Source: Leptolyngbya sp. BL0902 (GTDB taxonomy: Bacteria; Cyanobacteriota; Cyanobacteriia; Phormidesmidales; Phormidesmidaceae). Taken from it: a DNA stretch of 64,000 bases. The stretch is from NCBI RefSeq assembly GCF_016403105.1, contig NZ_CP046155.1, positions 868,001 through 932,000 of the forward strand, read 5' to 3'. This document shows, piece by piece, positions 8,291-15,678 of the stretch. The stretch's first letter is position 1, and each line of letters begins with the position of its first letter. A program made the position numbers and the translations under genes. The notes under the pieces are model-generated. The model was not told the origin of the DNA, searched no databases, and saw nothing but the letters and a program-made list of their open reading frames with translations.

Positions 8291-8317
8291 GGGAACGTAC
8301 ATATTATGGGAAACGTA
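8291..8317 (-). promoter_or_regulatory. Candidate promoter/operator of the island operon
   Basis: Read on the minus strand, TACGTTTCCC and TACGTTCCC form a direct repeat separated by ATAATATG, which resembles a -10 element. It lies about 20-45 bases before the ATG at 8272. Two repeated half sites around a -10 are typical of an operator. No convincing -35 is seen. Confidence 0.35.
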
Positions 8318-8401
8318 GAGAATTAAAGGGTTCCGGCACACTACCCGAATTCTGGTTAAGCCAACAAATCGTTCATTGTTGATGAATTTGCTATTGGCTA
8401 T
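8318..8401. other. Junction between island and comM remnant
   Basis: AT-rich, non-coding stretch. Upstream of 8402 the comM frame continues only as DEFAIGY with a stop at 8357, and none of it matches the expected ComM sequence before LFLDEL, so the boundary lies at about 8396-8402. Near the edge there is an AACAA/TTGTT inverted repeat and a repeated AATAGC on the minus strand. No clean terminal inverted repeat can be defined without the other end. Confidence 0.5.
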
Positions 8402-9025
8402 TTGTTTCTGGACGAACTCACCGAGTTTAAGCGCGACGTGCTGGAATTTCTGCGCCAGCCCCTAGAAGACGGCTACGTCACCATCACCCGCACCCGGCAA
8501 TCCGTCGTATTTCCAGCCCAGTTTACCCTGATTGCCAGCACCAATCCCTGCCCCTGTGGCTTCTATGGCGACTCTGTGCAGCCCTGCACCTGCACCCCTC
8601 GCAGCCGCGAAAGCTACTGGTCTCGGCTATCGGGGCCGCTGATGGATCGCATTGACCTGCAAGTGGTGGTCAGCCGCATCAAGCCGGAAGAAATGACCCA
8701 GCACCAGCCCGGAGAAGCCTCGGAGGTGGTGCGAGATCGGGTGCAGCAGGCCCGTCAACGCGCCCACGACCGCTTCAAGGCCGAACCCAAGCTGCAATGC
8801 AACGCCGATATGCAAAGCCGCCACCTCAAAGACTGGTGCCCCCTCGACGACCCCAGCCGCACCCTACTGGAAGGCGCGGTGCGTAAACTGGGCCTCTCCG
8901 CCCGCGCCACCGACCGCATCCTCAAGGTAGGGCGCACCATTGCTGACCTGGACGGAGCCGAACACTTGCAAACCCACCACATTGCCGAGGCGATTCAGTA
9001 CCGCACCATTGACCGAATGCAGTAG
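8402..9025 (+). pseudogene. comM: comM/yifB Mg-chelatase-like ATPase, 3' fragment
   Basis: 207 residues equal to the C-terminal part of ComM/YifB (full proteins are about 500 aa). It starts inside the Walker B motif (LFLDEL), continues with TEFKRDVLEFLRQPLEDG, the ASTNPCPCGFYGD cysteine loop, MDRIDL and the C-terminal Mg-chelatase domain ending RTIDRMQ. The N-terminal protease-like domain and Walker A are missing. ComM is a hexameric helicase that promotes branch migration in natural transformation. The only in-frame start is a TTG without a ribosome-binding site, so this is a disrupted gene. The 5' half would be expected beyond the left edge of the window on the far side of the island. Confidence 0.9.
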
Positions 9026-9072
9026 GCCCAGGTAGTAAGCCCAGGCCATAGAGGCAGCGGGCCGTGAGGGGT

Positions 9073-10470
9073 CTAGGTGTCCAACTGAAAATCCTGGCCT
9101 TTGCCCTGGCGCAGGGTGGGGTAGTAGCTAGCGACGAGGGCAATGGAGAGCCACCACAGGGTGCTAATTTGGGGCCGATACATCACCGTATCAGCAATGC
9201 CCTGGCCCAGGATACCCACCATGGAAGCCAACGCCCCCATCAGCCAATAGCCCTGCACAGACTGAAGCTCCCGCAGCTTTTGAATCTGCACCCAGCCCTG
9301 CTGAAACACCACCAGCAGCATCCACAAAAAGGCCGCAAGACCGATAATCCCGCCCTCTACCAACACCTCTAAGAAAACAGAGTAGGCGCTGAGGGCGTTG
9401 TAGCGGGGGCGCTGATAGAGAGGATAGACCGCGTTGAAGGCGTTGTTGCCGGGGCCAATGCCGAGGATGGGGCGGTCTCGAATCATTTCGATCACCGCCA
9501 CCCAAACGTTCATACGGAAATTGTTGCTGCTGTCGGATCGTCCAGCAAACATACTCAGCACCCGCACCCGCAGAGAACTGACAGACAGCACCGCCAGCAC
9601 CACAAAGGCCGCAACCCCGCCCAAAAGCAGGGGCATGGCCCAGCGTCGCCAAAAGGGCGTGAACCGAATGCTCCAGTAATGCACCGTCAGGCTGAGCAGC
9701 ACAAAGCCGCCGAGCACGAAGCCAATCCAGCCGCCCCGGCTGAGGGTGAGCACCAGACAGAGGGTATTTAGCACCGCCGTCAAAGCGGCCAATCCCTTGG
9801 GTACCCAGCGCGGCCAAGCAAATACCGCCATCACCGCGAACATGACAGCGGGAATGAGATACCCTGCCAGCAGGTTGGGGTTGCCCAAAAAGCTGTAGAC
9901 CCGCGTGGCGGTGGCCAGTTCGGAGGTGGCATCTACCCAAGTGGCGAGGGCCGTTGCCCCAAAGAAATATTGCCGCAACCCATAGATGGCAACGGGCAAG
10001 GTGGTGAATAGATAGGCCGAAATCAGCAGTGTTCTGGCTCTGGGCCGTCGGCTAATGCGGGCCGTCAACAAAAACAGCAAGATATTGAGGGTGAGGCGAA
10101 TCAGACCCGTTAGGGCCGCCCCCCGCACCGGGGAGAAGGCGGTGGCGAGGGCCATGGCTCCCCAAAACACCGCCACCGTAATGTGGATGGGCGTCATGCC
10201 GACCCCGGCCTCATCGGTGAGGGTGAGCAACACCCAAAAGGCCGCCGCCGCCATCAACAGTACCCCAATCAGCGTGGTAGACACGTAGGGGGCGAGGACG
10301 TAGATCACCGCCACCAGAGCCAGCCCAATCCAATCGCCCCAGGGCAACAGCCAGCTTCCTTGCCGCCACTGCCGCAGCGGGGCCAAGAGACGATGGAGGA
10401 TACTCACCTGCCGCCATTGGTCGAAGGCAAAGGTGGAGAGGGTTAGCTGCTGCCAAAAGGACGTCAACAT
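9073..10470 (-). CDS. ictB: IctB family membrane protein (O-antigen ligase fold)
   Basis: 465 aa, matching the length of cyanobacterial IctB. About ten to twelve hydrophobic segments are visible. The large loop and RPILGIGPGNNAFNAVYP region (about 335-355) are hallmarks of the Wzy/RfaL/IctB family. The name records an early proposal that it transports or helps accumulate inorganic carbon; later work suggested a role other than direct bicarbonate transport, and the fold is that of glycan polymerases/ligases. The gene stands alone, directly after the comM fragment and convergent with it. Start ATG at 10470. Confidence 0.88.
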   Translation of the reverse strand: MLTSFWQQLTLSTFAFDQWRQVSILHRLLAPLRQWRQGSWLLPWGDWIGLALVAVIYVLAPYVSTTLIGVLLMAAAAFWVLLTLTDEAGVGMTPIHITVAVFWGAMALATAFSPVRGAALTGLIRLTLNILLFLLTARISRRPRARTLLISAYLFTTLPVAIYGLRQYFFGATALATWVDATSELATATRVYSFLGNPNLLAGYLIPAVMFAVMAVFAWPRWVPKGLAALTAVLNTLCLVLTLSRGGWIGFVLGGFVLLSLTVHYWSIRFTPFWRRWAMPLLLGGVAAFVVLAVLSVSSLRVRVLSMFAGRSDSSNNFRMNVWVAVIEMIRDRPILGIGPGNNAFNAVYPLYQRPRYNALSAYSVFLEVLVEGGIIGLAAFLWMLLVVFQQGWVQIQKLRELQSVQGYWLMGALASMVGILGQGIADTVMYRPQISTLWWLSIALVASYYPTLRQGKGQDFQLDT

Positions 10471-10567
10471 AGATCAACCGATGGGGTCGCCAGGAAAGTC
10501 TTTCCCATCATGCCAAGGTTTGGGCGAACTGGGGTAAGCAAAGTTGATAAAAGCACCCCCCGGATCG

Positions 10568-10592
10568 GGGCTGTCAGCCTCCTTGACAGCCC
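10568..10592. repeat. Perfect 9-bp inverted repeat upstream of ictB
   Basis: GGGCTGTCA pairs with TGACAGCCC around a seven-base loop, in the divergent region between ictB and the 82-aa gene. No T run follows on either strand, so it is a palindrome or leader hairpin rather than a terminator. Confidence 0.5.
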
Positions 10593-10694
10593 TTCACAAC
10601 TAATATCTGAATATTCCTGAACAAAATGCGATTTTCCCGCCGGGTACGGTGAACCATACTGACAATAGCTCCAGCTCGTCACCCTCGCCCCACC

Positions 10695-10943
10695 ATGGAA
10701 ACCTTCCTGATTCTCTTTGTTCTTGGGCTGATGATTTACCTCGGCCTGCCCGAAAAAAAGCCTTCCCCCAAAGACCCCTGGGAAGAAATGGGCCGAGCCA
10801 TCGGCACCGCCCTCAAGACCCTCAATGCCCCTAGCGATGGGGGCAAAGGGGGTGGGGGCGGCGGCGGCAAAAAAGACGGCTTCCCCTGGTTTCTGACCCT
10901 CGCCATCCTGACCGGACTGGTGGTGTATTTGCTCAGTCCATAG
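10695..10943 (+). CDS. Small two-TM protein
   Basis: 82 aa. A hydrophobic N-terminal helix (about 3-18), a charged middle ending in a run of Gly with Lys (GGGGGGGKKDG, about 50-62) and a second helix at the C-terminus (about 64-80, FLTLAILTGLVVYLLSP). Both helices would cross a membrane with the glycine-rich loop between them. I do not recognise a family. It is transcribed away from ictB and ends shortly before the two YggT genes, which are on the other strand. Confidence 0.6.
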   Translation: METFLILFVLGLMIYLGLPEKKPSPKDPWEEMGRAIGTALKTLNAPSDGGKGGGGGGGKKDGFPWFLTLAILTGLVVYLLSP

Positions 10944-11055
10944 CTTGGGGCCGTTCCTGAGATCGGCCCATCTTGGCAGGACTTTAGCCCGCCCTAACCC
11001 TGCGTCTGAACTGGACTAAGCTGGGGCCGAGGGGCGTTTGTTGCGGCTAGAGGGC

Positions 11056-11328
11056 TTAGAAGGAGTAGCCGATGCCTGCAATGCGGTCTAGAACGTTTTG
11101 GACAATGGCCAAGGCCAAGATAGCAAAGGACGCCGACAGATCCATCCCAGCGATGGGGGGAATCACGGCGCGAAAACAAGCTATGTAGGGATCCGTAAGC
11201 TGCCGCATCACCGATAGGACGGGATTCTCCCAATTCACCGTGGGAACCCAACTCCAAATGACGCGAAGCAGCAGCACCAGGAGGTACAAGGCCACAAAGT
11301 TAGCTAGGCTATCAACCCAAAGATCCAT
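11056..11328 (-). CDS. YggT/Ycf19 family membrane protein (copy 1)
   Basis: 90 aa with two hydrophobic segments (about 8-27 and 63-80). The motif PxxxVMRQLTDPYIACFRAVIPPIAGMDLS is diagnostic of the YggT/YlmG/Ycf19 family. Cyanobacterial and plastid members affect nucleoid distribution, division and cytochrome b6 maturation. A paralogue follows at 11462-11746, about 130 bases away on the same strand. Confidence 0.85.
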   Translation of the reverse strand: MDLWVDSLANFVALYLLVLLLRVIWSWVPTVNWENPVLSVMRQLTDPYIACFRAVIPPIAGMDLSASFAILALAIVQNVLDRIAGIGYSF

Positions 11329-11461
11329 CGAGAGCTCCCCATCGCAGGCTGGGTAACACTAAGGCAATCGCATCGGCTCTGCCTCAAGACTATCGACGCA
11401 GCCATGACAATCAATGCTGTCATTCAATGCTGTCATTGGTGCGAAGAGCAGGGGTGATCCC

Positions 11462-11746
11462 CTAGAAGTAGGCGTAGGAAGAGGACAGCGCCAGCGCAAG
11501 GGTCATAATGCCTTGGCGCAGGAAGGACAGCAGCAAAAAGGCCAGGATAGGCGATAGGTCAATGCCGCCTAGGGGAGGAATGATGGATCGAAACAGGTTT
11601 AGGTAGGGATCCGTAAGCTGGCTAAGGACGGAGAAGGGTGGGCTGAGCCAATCCACATTGGGGAACCAGCTCAGCAAAATGCGGATGATGAGCAGGACGG
11701 TGTAGATCGAAAGGAAGGTGGAGAGGGTCTGTACTAAAATATCCAT
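11462..11746 (-). CDS. YggT/Ycf19 family membrane protein (copy 2)
   Basis: 94 aa, same layout as its neighbour: two membrane helices around SVLSQLTDPYLNLFRSIIPPLGGIDLSP. The two copies share the LTDPY and IPP-GG/AGxDLS core but differ elsewhere, so the duplication is old. Probably part of the same transcription unit as copy 1, with the 96-aa gene upstream. Confidence 0.85.
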   Translation of the reverse strand: MDILVQTLSTFLSIYTVLLIIRILLSWFPNVDWLSPPFSVLSQLTDPYLNLFRSIIPPLGGIDLSPILAFLLLSFLRQGIMTLALALSSSYAYF

Positions 11747-11863
11747 CGGAAGAGCCTCAGCTTGAGTCGTTACTCACAATACATGGAACGCGGAAACCTG
11801 TCAGTTAGTGTAACGAAATGCGGCAGGAAGCGCCCGATGCCCCATCCGCTGCCAGGTCTTGCC

Positions 11864-12154
11864 CTAGTTTTGTTCGGCTTGGCCATTGATGTGGCCGAGC
11901 TGCTGGCGTACGTCGTCGATGGCGTCGTTGAGCTGGGCAATCTTGGCTTCTAGCCCTAGGCGGGCCGCTTCCATGGCCTCCTCAGAGGCTCCGTCCAACT
12001 CCTCTAGGGAAAACTCATCGCCATCCGATGACCCCAACCGCGCCCCCTGGCTCGAAATGCGGGAGGCCGCTAGGGCACCCACAACGCCGCCCAAGGCCCC
12101 GCCTACCAGGGTACCCAACAAAAAACCGCCGACAAAATTGCCTTGCTCACTCAT
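11864..12154 (-). CDS. Glycine-zipper small protein (YtxH-like)
   Basis: 96 aa. A glycine-zipper membrane segment (GGFLLGTLVGGALGGVVGALAA, split here as residues about 9-30) is followed by an acidic linker and a helical tail (about 65-90, IAQLNDAIDDVRQQLGHING) that may form a coiled coil. This is the usual pattern of YtxH-like envelope-associated proteins. Function unknown. It lies just upstream of the two YggT genes in the same direction. Confidence 0.7.
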   Translation of the reverse strand: MSEQGNFVGGFLLGTLVGGALGGVVGALAASRISSQGARLGSSDGDEFSLEELDGASEEAMEAARLGLEAKIAQLNDAIDDVRQQLGHINGQAEQN

Positions 12155-12217
12155 GGTGCTATCCGTAGTTCTGTTGCCGAATCTGTAAGGGGTTGAATCG
12201 TTTGGTTAGGCTAGGGG

Positions 12218-12868
12218 TTAAGAGCCGAAGGTGCGATCTCCGGCATCCCCCAAACCGGGCACGATGAAGCCTTGGTCGTTGACCACTTCATCAATGCCAG
12301 CGGCAAAAATGGTGAGGGAGGGGTAGGTATCGGCCAGTTTGCGGAGGGCAATGGGGGAGGCCATGATGGAGATAATCCGCACCAGGGCCGGATCTACACC
12401 TCGGCTTACCAGGTCGGCCATCATCGCCATGATGGTGCCCCCGGTGGCTAGCATGGGTTCGCTAATGATGACGCGGGTTTGGGGATCGATCTCGGCGGGC
12501 AGTTTGTTTAGGTAGCAACTGGCCTCCAGGGTTTCCTCATCGCGCACAAAGCCCACATGATAGACCGAGGCTAGGGGCAGCAAAGCTTGGATTCCCGGCA
12601 TCAGCCCTAGCCCCGCCCGCAAAATGGGCACGATCATGATGGGCACGTCGGGGTTAACAAAGGTGGCATCGCAGGGGCCGAGGGGCGTGTTCACGGTGGT
12701 GTCTAGGGTGGGAAGCCACTCGCGAATGGCTTCATAGGTCAGCCAGCGGGCCAATTCCTCCATGGCCGACCGAAACAGCGGCGAGGGAGTATCTGCATCG
12801 CGGGCCACCGCCAGCCAATGCTTAATTAAGGGGTGGGGCGGAACGAAAATACGCAGTTGAGGAGCCAT
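12218..12868 (-). CDS. upp: Uracil phosphoribosyltransferase
   Basis: 216 aa from the ATG at 12868; an upstream TTG at 12889 would add seven residues but is a weaker start. The enzyme makes UMP from uracil and PRPP in pyrimidine salvage. The PRPP-binding loop is seen as SEPMLATGGTIMAMM (about 127-141), with ILRAGLGLMPG (about 83-93) and the C-terminal GLGDAGDRTFGS that closes over uracil. Length and motifs are those of a complete Upp. It stands alone, with a short AT-rich gap to the 96-aa gene. Confidence 0.93.
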   Translation of the reverse strand: MAPQLRIFVPPHPLIKHWLAVARDADTPSPLFRSAMEELARWLTYEAIREWLPTLDTTVNTPLGPCDATFVNPDVPIMIVPILRAGLGLMPGIQALLPLASVYHVGFVRDEETLEASCYLNKLPAEIDPQTRVIISEPMLATGGTIMAMMADLVSRGVDPALVRIISIMASPIALRKLADTYPSLTIFAAGIDEVVNDQGFIVPGLGDAGDRTFGS

Positions 12869-13053
12869 GAACCCAGAGAAATGCGCCAATCTGCCACATC
12901 ATACTCCGTTGCCCGTCCTTTCGGCTGTTTGGGTACGGTCGATTCGGTGTAAAACACCTACTTTTTTAGGGGCAAGCCACACCTGTGCAAACCCGTCTGC
13001 TCTGACAAGATAGGGATGTCAACGACAGGGATGTTACCCCACCGGAGCGGGCC

Positions 13054-13434
13054 ATGAGCAAGGGCATGAAGACGGGTATGAACAAGGGCACAAAGAACGG
13101 CCCCATGCAGAATGGATTTGTGAAAAACGGACTATTGAGCCAGCCCATCATGCAGGGCTATCGTCGCCTGATTCGCCACCCCAAGTATCGCTGGGCAATT
13201 CTCCTAGGCACCCTGGTCTACTTGGTTAGTCCGGTGGATATCTCCCCCGATGTGTTTCCGGTGGTGGGCTGGGTCGATGACGGCCTGATCGCCACCCTCG
13301 CCATTTCGGAAGTGACCCAGCTTTTGCTAGAGCGCAAACGCAACCTGCGCCGCGCCACCCAGGCCCCATCCTCCGCCACCGAGACTGGGCAAACCCAGGT
13401 GCTGGATGTTAATGCGGTGGTGGTTCCTCGCTAG
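13054..13434 (+). CDS. YkvA family (DUF1232) membrane protein
   Basis: 126 aa. After a Lys/Met/Asn-rich N-terminus, residues about 38-85 carry the YkvA/DUF1232 core: YRWAILLGTLVYLVSPVDISPDVFP and GWVDDGLIA, with one hydrophobic helix. The family is common in bacteria and its role is not established. A Shine-Dalgarno GGAG sits six bases before the ATG. Its last 26 bases overlap the 3' end of the convergent phosphatase gene. Confidence 0.85.
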   Translation: MSKGMKTGMNKGTKNGPMQNGFVKNGLLSQPIMQGYRRLIRHPKYRWAILLGTLVYLVSPVDISPDVFPVVGWVDDGLIATLAISEVTQLLLERKRNLRRATQAPSSATETGQTQVLDVNAVVVPR

Positions 13435-14083
13435 GGGAAGGGGGGGTGAAATCTGAAAACATGGCCTGATACAGCCCCACCGTCCAGCCCACAGCCAGTA
13501 GCCAGCCCCCCACTACATCGCTGGGATAGTGCACCCCCAGGTAGGAACGACTAAGCCCGATGAGCAGCGCCAGCAGCCCCCCCAGCCCCCCCAGCCAGCG
13601 GTGATGGGGCCAGCGGTGATGGGGGCTCGTCTGGCTCAGCAGCACCACCGCTAGGACAAAGGCAGCGGAAAAAGTCGCGTGGCCACTGGGAAAACTAGGG
13701 TCAGGATAGAGCGGAATACCCTCCCAGAGGTTAGGCCGCGCCCGTTGCCACAGCCCTTTTAACAGCAAGTTCAAAACCAGGGCTCCCAGCACCGATAGGA
13801 CGAGGAAGGCACTCTGGCGCGGCTGGCGACGCTGTAATAGCACAACTCCCAAAAGGACGGTTCCCGGCAGCACACCCCACACAGTGCCCAGGTCGGTAAA
13901 CCCCAGGACAAAGCGATCCATCCCCGGCGTAGCATAGCGGTGTAGGGCTAACAGAAGAGATTGATCCCAACGGGTGAGCGCGGGAGAAAGCGCCACGGCC
14001 CCACCCAGGGCTATCACGCCTCCCAAGGCCAAACCGGGCCATAGCCATCTCTGCTTCCAGGCTTTCCAGGGGAGTTGTTTCAC
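13409..14083 (-). CDS. PAP2 superfamily phosphatase
   Basis: 224 aa from a GTG at 14083 with an AAGGAGG six bases upstream; the frame is open to 14113. All three acid-phosphatase motifs are present: KGLWQRARP, PSGHATFSA and SRSYLGVHYPSD, containing the catalytic histidines and Asp. About six membrane helices place it in the inner membrane, where such enzymes dephosphorylate phosphatidic acid or undecaprenyl diphosphate. The exact substrate cannot be told from sequence. Confidence 0.88.
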   Translation of the reverse strand: MKQLPWKAWKQRWLWPGLALGGVIALGGAVALSPALTRWDQSLLLALHRYATPGMDRFVLGFTDLGTVWGVLPGTVLLGVVLLQRRQPRQSAFLVLSVLGALVLNLLLKGLWQRARPNLWEGIPLYPDPSFPSGHATFSAAFVLAVVLLSQTSPHHRWPHHRWLGGLGGLLALLIGLSRSYLGVHYPSDVVGGWLLAVGWTVGLYQAMFSDFTPPSPSEEPPPH

Positions 14084-14122
14084 CTCGATCCTCCTTGCGC
14101 TAACAGGACGCACCCGCGTGGC

Positions 14123-14482
14123 CTAAGCCTCTGCTCTGGGCGGGGGCTGCGTTTGTTCGGCCAGCCAGTTTAGGTAGGCTACAGACCCCGCCACTAAGGG
14201 TAGAGCGATGATTTCTGGCACGTCGTAGGGGTGGTGCTGGGAAATAAACTGGGTGATCTCCTCTAGCCGGGTGAGGTTGGTTTTGAGGGTGAGTTGCCAT
14301 TCACGCTCCTGTTGGATAGCCCCCTGCCAACGGTAAATCGACTGCACGGGGGCAAGGCTGACACAGGCGGCCAGACGAGCTTCTACCAGTTTTTGGGCCA
14401 AGGCTTGGGCGTTGGCTTCGCTGTCTATGGTGACGAGTACGAGGCCGAAGGGTTGGCCGGGACGAAGGAGGGAGGGAGGCAT
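14123..14482 (-). CDS. cutA: CutA family divalent-ion tolerance protein
   Basis: 119 aa. The typical CutA pattern is complete: VTIDSEANAQALAQKLVEARLAACVSL, YRWQGAIQ, EWQLTLKT and HHPYDVPEIIALP. CutA forms very stable trimers with a ferredoxin-like fold; a role in metal tolerance was proposed from E. coli. The gene follows iaaA on the same strand after a heptamer repeat and precedes the PAP2 gene. Confidence 0.93.
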   Translation of the reverse strand: MPPSLLRPGQPFGLVLVTIDSEANAQALAQKLVEARLAACVSLAPVQSIYRWQGAIQQEREWQLTLKTNLTRLEEITQFISQHHPYDVPEIIALPLVAGSVAYLNWLAEQTQPPPRAEA

Positions 14483-14490
14483 GGGGGCAG

Positions 14491-14535
14491 GAAGTCAGGA
14501 GTCGGGAGTCGGGAGTCAGGGAGTCAGGGAGTCAG
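14491..14535. repeat. Heptamer GGGAGTC-type tandem repeat
   Basis: About six imperfect copies of a seven-base unit (GGGAGTC with C/A variation) between iaaA and cutA. Simple heptamer repeats of this kind are common between cyanobacterial genes. Confidence 0.8.
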
Positions 14536-14587
14536 GCGAACTCGTAGGGGCGAGGTCTTCTCGCCCTGCTGCTCTGGGGCTTGGGGA

Positions 14588-15535
14588 TTAGGCCACAATG
14601 CACCCGGTTTGGGTGCCGTGGGGTTGGTCGAGGGTGTCGCCTTGGGTTTGGCCCGTGTGGTAAGCCGCGAGGAGAACGTCGCTGGTTTTTCCCCAGAGAA
14701 TGTGGCCGCCTTGGGTGAGGCCGATAGCCCCAAAATCCCGCTGGTTGCGGGTTGCTTCGGTGAAGGATTTAGCCAGGGCATCGGCGGGGGGCATGCCATC
14801 GCTGATGCGGATGACCAGTCGGGCGGCGAGGCATTCGTCGATGATGTCTTCACCGATGCCCGTGCAGCTTACGGCGGCCTGGGCGTTGGCGTAGGTGCCC
14901 GCTGGCATGGCGGAATCACTCACGCGACCGATGCGCTCTAGTCCTTTACCTCCAGTGGAGGTGCCCACCGCCAAACGACCTTCTGCATCCAGCACCACGA
15001 CGCCAATGGTGCCCCGTCGGGCGTTGGGATCTTTGGCATCCGAGGACTCGGCCACCACTCCGGCCATCGACCGCTGAAAATTGTTGGCCCGTTCCTGCAT
15101 CCATTCCCGCAGGCGTAGGTCGGTGATCGGGTCGAACAGCGGTATGGCCAATTCTCTAGCCAGTTCCATCGATCCCACGTCTGACAACACCCGGTCATTG
15201 GCCCCCTGCAAATGGGCGGCGAGGGCAATGGGATGGGCCACCCGCGATACGTTAATCACCCCGCTCAGCCGTTGGGCTTGACCATCCATCAGCGCTGCGC
15301 TCATCCGCACTTGGCCATCGGACTGCAACACCGACCCATAGCCTGCATTGAACCGAGGGGCATCCTCCAGCAGTTGACAGCCGTAGACTACGCAATCCAC
15401 AGCCCGATCTCCGGCTTGGGCGCGTTGATAAATTTGACCCACGATGGTGTGTAAATCCTGACGCACCGCCGCCAGCCCGCCTTTGTCTTGGAGGGCACTG
15501 CCCGCACCACCGTGGATGATCACCTTGGGATTCAT
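14588..15535 (-). CDS. iaaA: Isoaspartyl peptidase/L-asparaginase (Ntn hydrolase)
   Basis: 315 aa. Starts with the family signature VIIHGGAGSA and contains the self-cleavage site ARRGTIGVV, where Thr176 becomes the N-terminal nucleophile of the beta chain after autoproteolysis. GTSTGGKGLERIGRVSD and CTGIGED follow, completing the active site. The enzyme removes beta-aspartyl residues from damaged or cyanophycin-derived dipeptides; in cyanobacteria it can supply Asp and Arg after cyanophycinase action. No cyanophycin genes are adjacent. Confidence 0.93.
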   Translation of the reverse strand: MNPKVIIHGGAGSALQDKGGLAAVRQDLHTIVGQIYQRAQAGDRAVDCVVYGCQLLEDAPRFNAGYGSVLQSDGQVRMSAALMDGQAQRLSGVINVSRVAHPIALAAHLQGANDRVLSDVGSMELARELAIPLFDPITDLRLREWMQERANNFQRSMAGVVAESSDAKDPNARRGTIGVVVLDAEGRLAVGTSTGGKGLERIGRVSDSAMPAGTYANAQAAVSCTGIGEDIIDECLAARLVIRISDGMPPADALAKSFTEATRNQRDFGAIGLTQGGHILWGKTSDVLLAAYHTGQTQGDTLDQPHGTQTGCIVA

Positions 15536-15678
15536 GGCGGGCCTACCTGTGCGTCTAAAACAGCCTTCCCATTGTAGGGCCGACCGGGAGGCCGCGATTG
15601 CGCCGCTCTGCGCCGAATTCTGCCCTCCCGGCCTAGCTCCTGGGTCTAACGCTTTGAGTTAGCGCTCATCCTTCCCCC

